NCBI GenBank assembly: GCA_947500585.1
Contig: CANMSN010000001.1
Coordinates: 310,001 to 374,000, forward strand
Direction: 5' to 3'
Length of the DNA stretch: 64,000 nucleotides
From: an uncultured Flavobacteriaceae bacterium
Lineage (GTDB): Bacteria > Bacteroidota > Bacteroidia > Flavobacteriales > Flavobacteriaceae
A model generated the notes under the pieces. The model made no database searches. It was not told where the DNA came from and saw only the letters and a program-made list of their open reading frames with translations. This document shows positions 63,210-64,000 of the stretch, one piece after another (within the stretch, counting starts at the first letter, position 1; each line of letters opens with the position of its first letter). Position numbers and translations under genes: made by a program.

Positions 63210-63839
63210 CTATTTACTTAAATTTGTTTCAATTCCTGCTAAAGCTCCTTCTAAAAGCACTACTTGATTTGCATTTAAAATCTTGTAAGTACTTAATTCT
63301 GATGAAGTTACAACTTCAGAGCTTTTTAAATTACGCGATGACAAATATACGTTATTATTTGAGCCACCCAACACAAACAGTGTTTTTTTGTTTTCAAGCT
63401 CTAAAGCCTTTAAAACTGCTGTAAAATTCTTAGTCTTAACAGAGTCAAAATTAAAGTCTTCTAAAACTGTAATTGACTGCTCTCCTGCTTTGATACTTAA
63501 GGCAGATTTACGTGCTAAACGCTTTAAGCTTTTATTAAGTTTGAAGCTGTAATTTCTTGGCCTTGGACCGAACATACGACCACCACCTTTAAATACACCA
63601 GACTTAATACTACCTGCTCTTGCCGTACCAGTTCCTTTTTGCTTTTTAATCTTACGTGTACTTCCTGAAATCTCAGCTCTTTCTTTCGATTTGTGAGTTC
63701 CTTGACGTTGGTTTGCTAAATATTGTTTAACATCCAAATATACCGCGTGATTATTAGGCTCAATAGCGAACACATCTTTAGAAAGGTCTACCTTTCTACC
63801 TGTGTCTTTTCCGTTTATATCTAAAACTGCTACTTTCAT
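63210..63839 (-). CDS. rplD: 50S ribosomal protein L4
   Basis: This 209-residue protein starts [20 protein letters not shown]. It has the tunnel loop KQKGTGTARAGSIKSGVFKG and GGRMFGPRPRNYSFKLNKSL. In E. coli L4 also represses the S10 operon. Its start overlaps the rplC stop by one base (TAATG). Confidence 0.97.
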   Translation of the reverse strand: MKVAVLDINGKDTGRKVDLSKDVFAIEPNNHAVYLDVKQYLANQRQGTHKSKERAEISGSTRKIKKQKGTGTARAGSIKSGVFKGGGRMFGPRPRNYSFKLNKSLKRLARKSALSIKAGEQSITVLEDFNFDSVKTKNFTAVLKALELENKKTLFVLGGSNNNVYLSSRNLKSSEVVTSSELSTYKILNANQVVLLEGALAGIETNLSK

Positions 63840-64000
63840 TATTTTCTAATAATTACATAAGCGTTTTTGTGACCAGGAACACATCCTTTAACCACAAGTA
63901 GATTCTTTTCAGCAACTACTTTTAAAACTCTTAAATTTTGAACTTTAACTGTGTCTCCACCCATTCTTCCTGCCATCTTCATGCCTTTAAAAACACGAGC
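63839..64000 (-). CDS. rplC: 50S ribosomal protein L3 (partial, C-terminal part)
   Basis: The last 53 residues are visible before the window ends: [20 protein letters not shown], then [19 protein letters not shown] and [14 protein letters not shown]. The block [17 protein letters not shown] is diagnostic of L3. The gene continues beyond the right edge; rpsJ would be expected upstream. Confidence 0.95.
   Translation of the reverse strand, partial: ARVFKGMKMAGRMGGDTVKVQNLRVLKVVAEKNLLVVKGCVPGHKNAYVIIRK

Overview
The window looks like a chromosomal segment of a marine-type member of the Flavobacteriaceae (Bacteroidota). The grounds are: AT-rich DNA; a C-terminal type IX secretion (T9SS) sorting domain at the left edge; promoters of the Bacteroidota form (TTTG near -33 and TAnnTTTG near -7) instead of sigma-70 boxes; almost no Shine-Dalgarno sequences; a CcoN-CcoO fusion oxidase; and the gene order rplQ, carA, eno, gltA after the ribosomal cluster, which is common in this family. 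I saw no tRNA, rRNA, CRISPR array, prophage or insertion sequence.

Layout. 1-915: end of a TPR/T9SS protein. 1092-9919: fatty-acid catabolism, with an acyl-CoA ligase, a small membrane protein, and a MarR regulator that leads a fadN-fadA-fadE type operon. A four-helix-bundle gene sits inside that operon. 10011-13727: two secreted metallopeptidases (M28 and M1), a YdeI-family protein and a short gene fragment. 13722-18204 (minus): a sucrose module made of a sucrose-phosphate phosphatase fused to a glycoside hydrolase, a sucrose-phosphate-synthase-like glycosyltransferase and a fructokinase. 18524-21215 (minus): a MoxR-type AAA+ ATPase and a VWA protein. 21295-30922: a Crp/Fnr regulator divergent from a complete cbb3 oxidase cluster (ccoI, ccoS, ccoNO, ccoQ, ccoP, ccoG, ccoH, SafE-like). 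31060-36158: a TetR-ABC-HlyD-TolC export operon. 36226-41016: universal stress protein, hemN, Cu/Zn SOD and argS. 41482-45408: an orphan TPR histidine kinase and two guanidino-group hydrolases (CtlX and a DDAH-like protein). 45561-49578 (minus): gltA, eno, carA. 49735-50508: an unrecognised secreted protein. 50576-64000 (minus): the S10-spc-alpha ribosomal cluster from rplQ up to a partial rplC.

The most informative signal is regulatory. The sequence ATGAY-N4-RTCAT occurs in front of ccoI, ccoS-ccoNO and hemN. Each copy is followed after exactly 22 bases by an ACTTTTG -7 element (TACTTTTG twice, GACTTTTG once). This is the geometry of a class II FNR-activated promoter, and the likely activator is the Crp/Fnr protein encoded next to ccoI. 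It ties the micro-aerobic oxidase, its copper loading and anaerobic haem synthesis into one local regulon. A second clear signal is a 28-bp near-perfect palindrome overlapping the promoter of the marR-fad operon.

Other points of interest are an intergenic-type palindromic repeat carried in frame inside argS, an export ABC transporter whose ATPase keeps Walker A but has lost most other catalytic motifs, the phosphatase-hydrolase fusion, and several dispersed inverted repeats. Most of the window is otherwise conserved core genome, and I did not find a clearly new multi-gene system.
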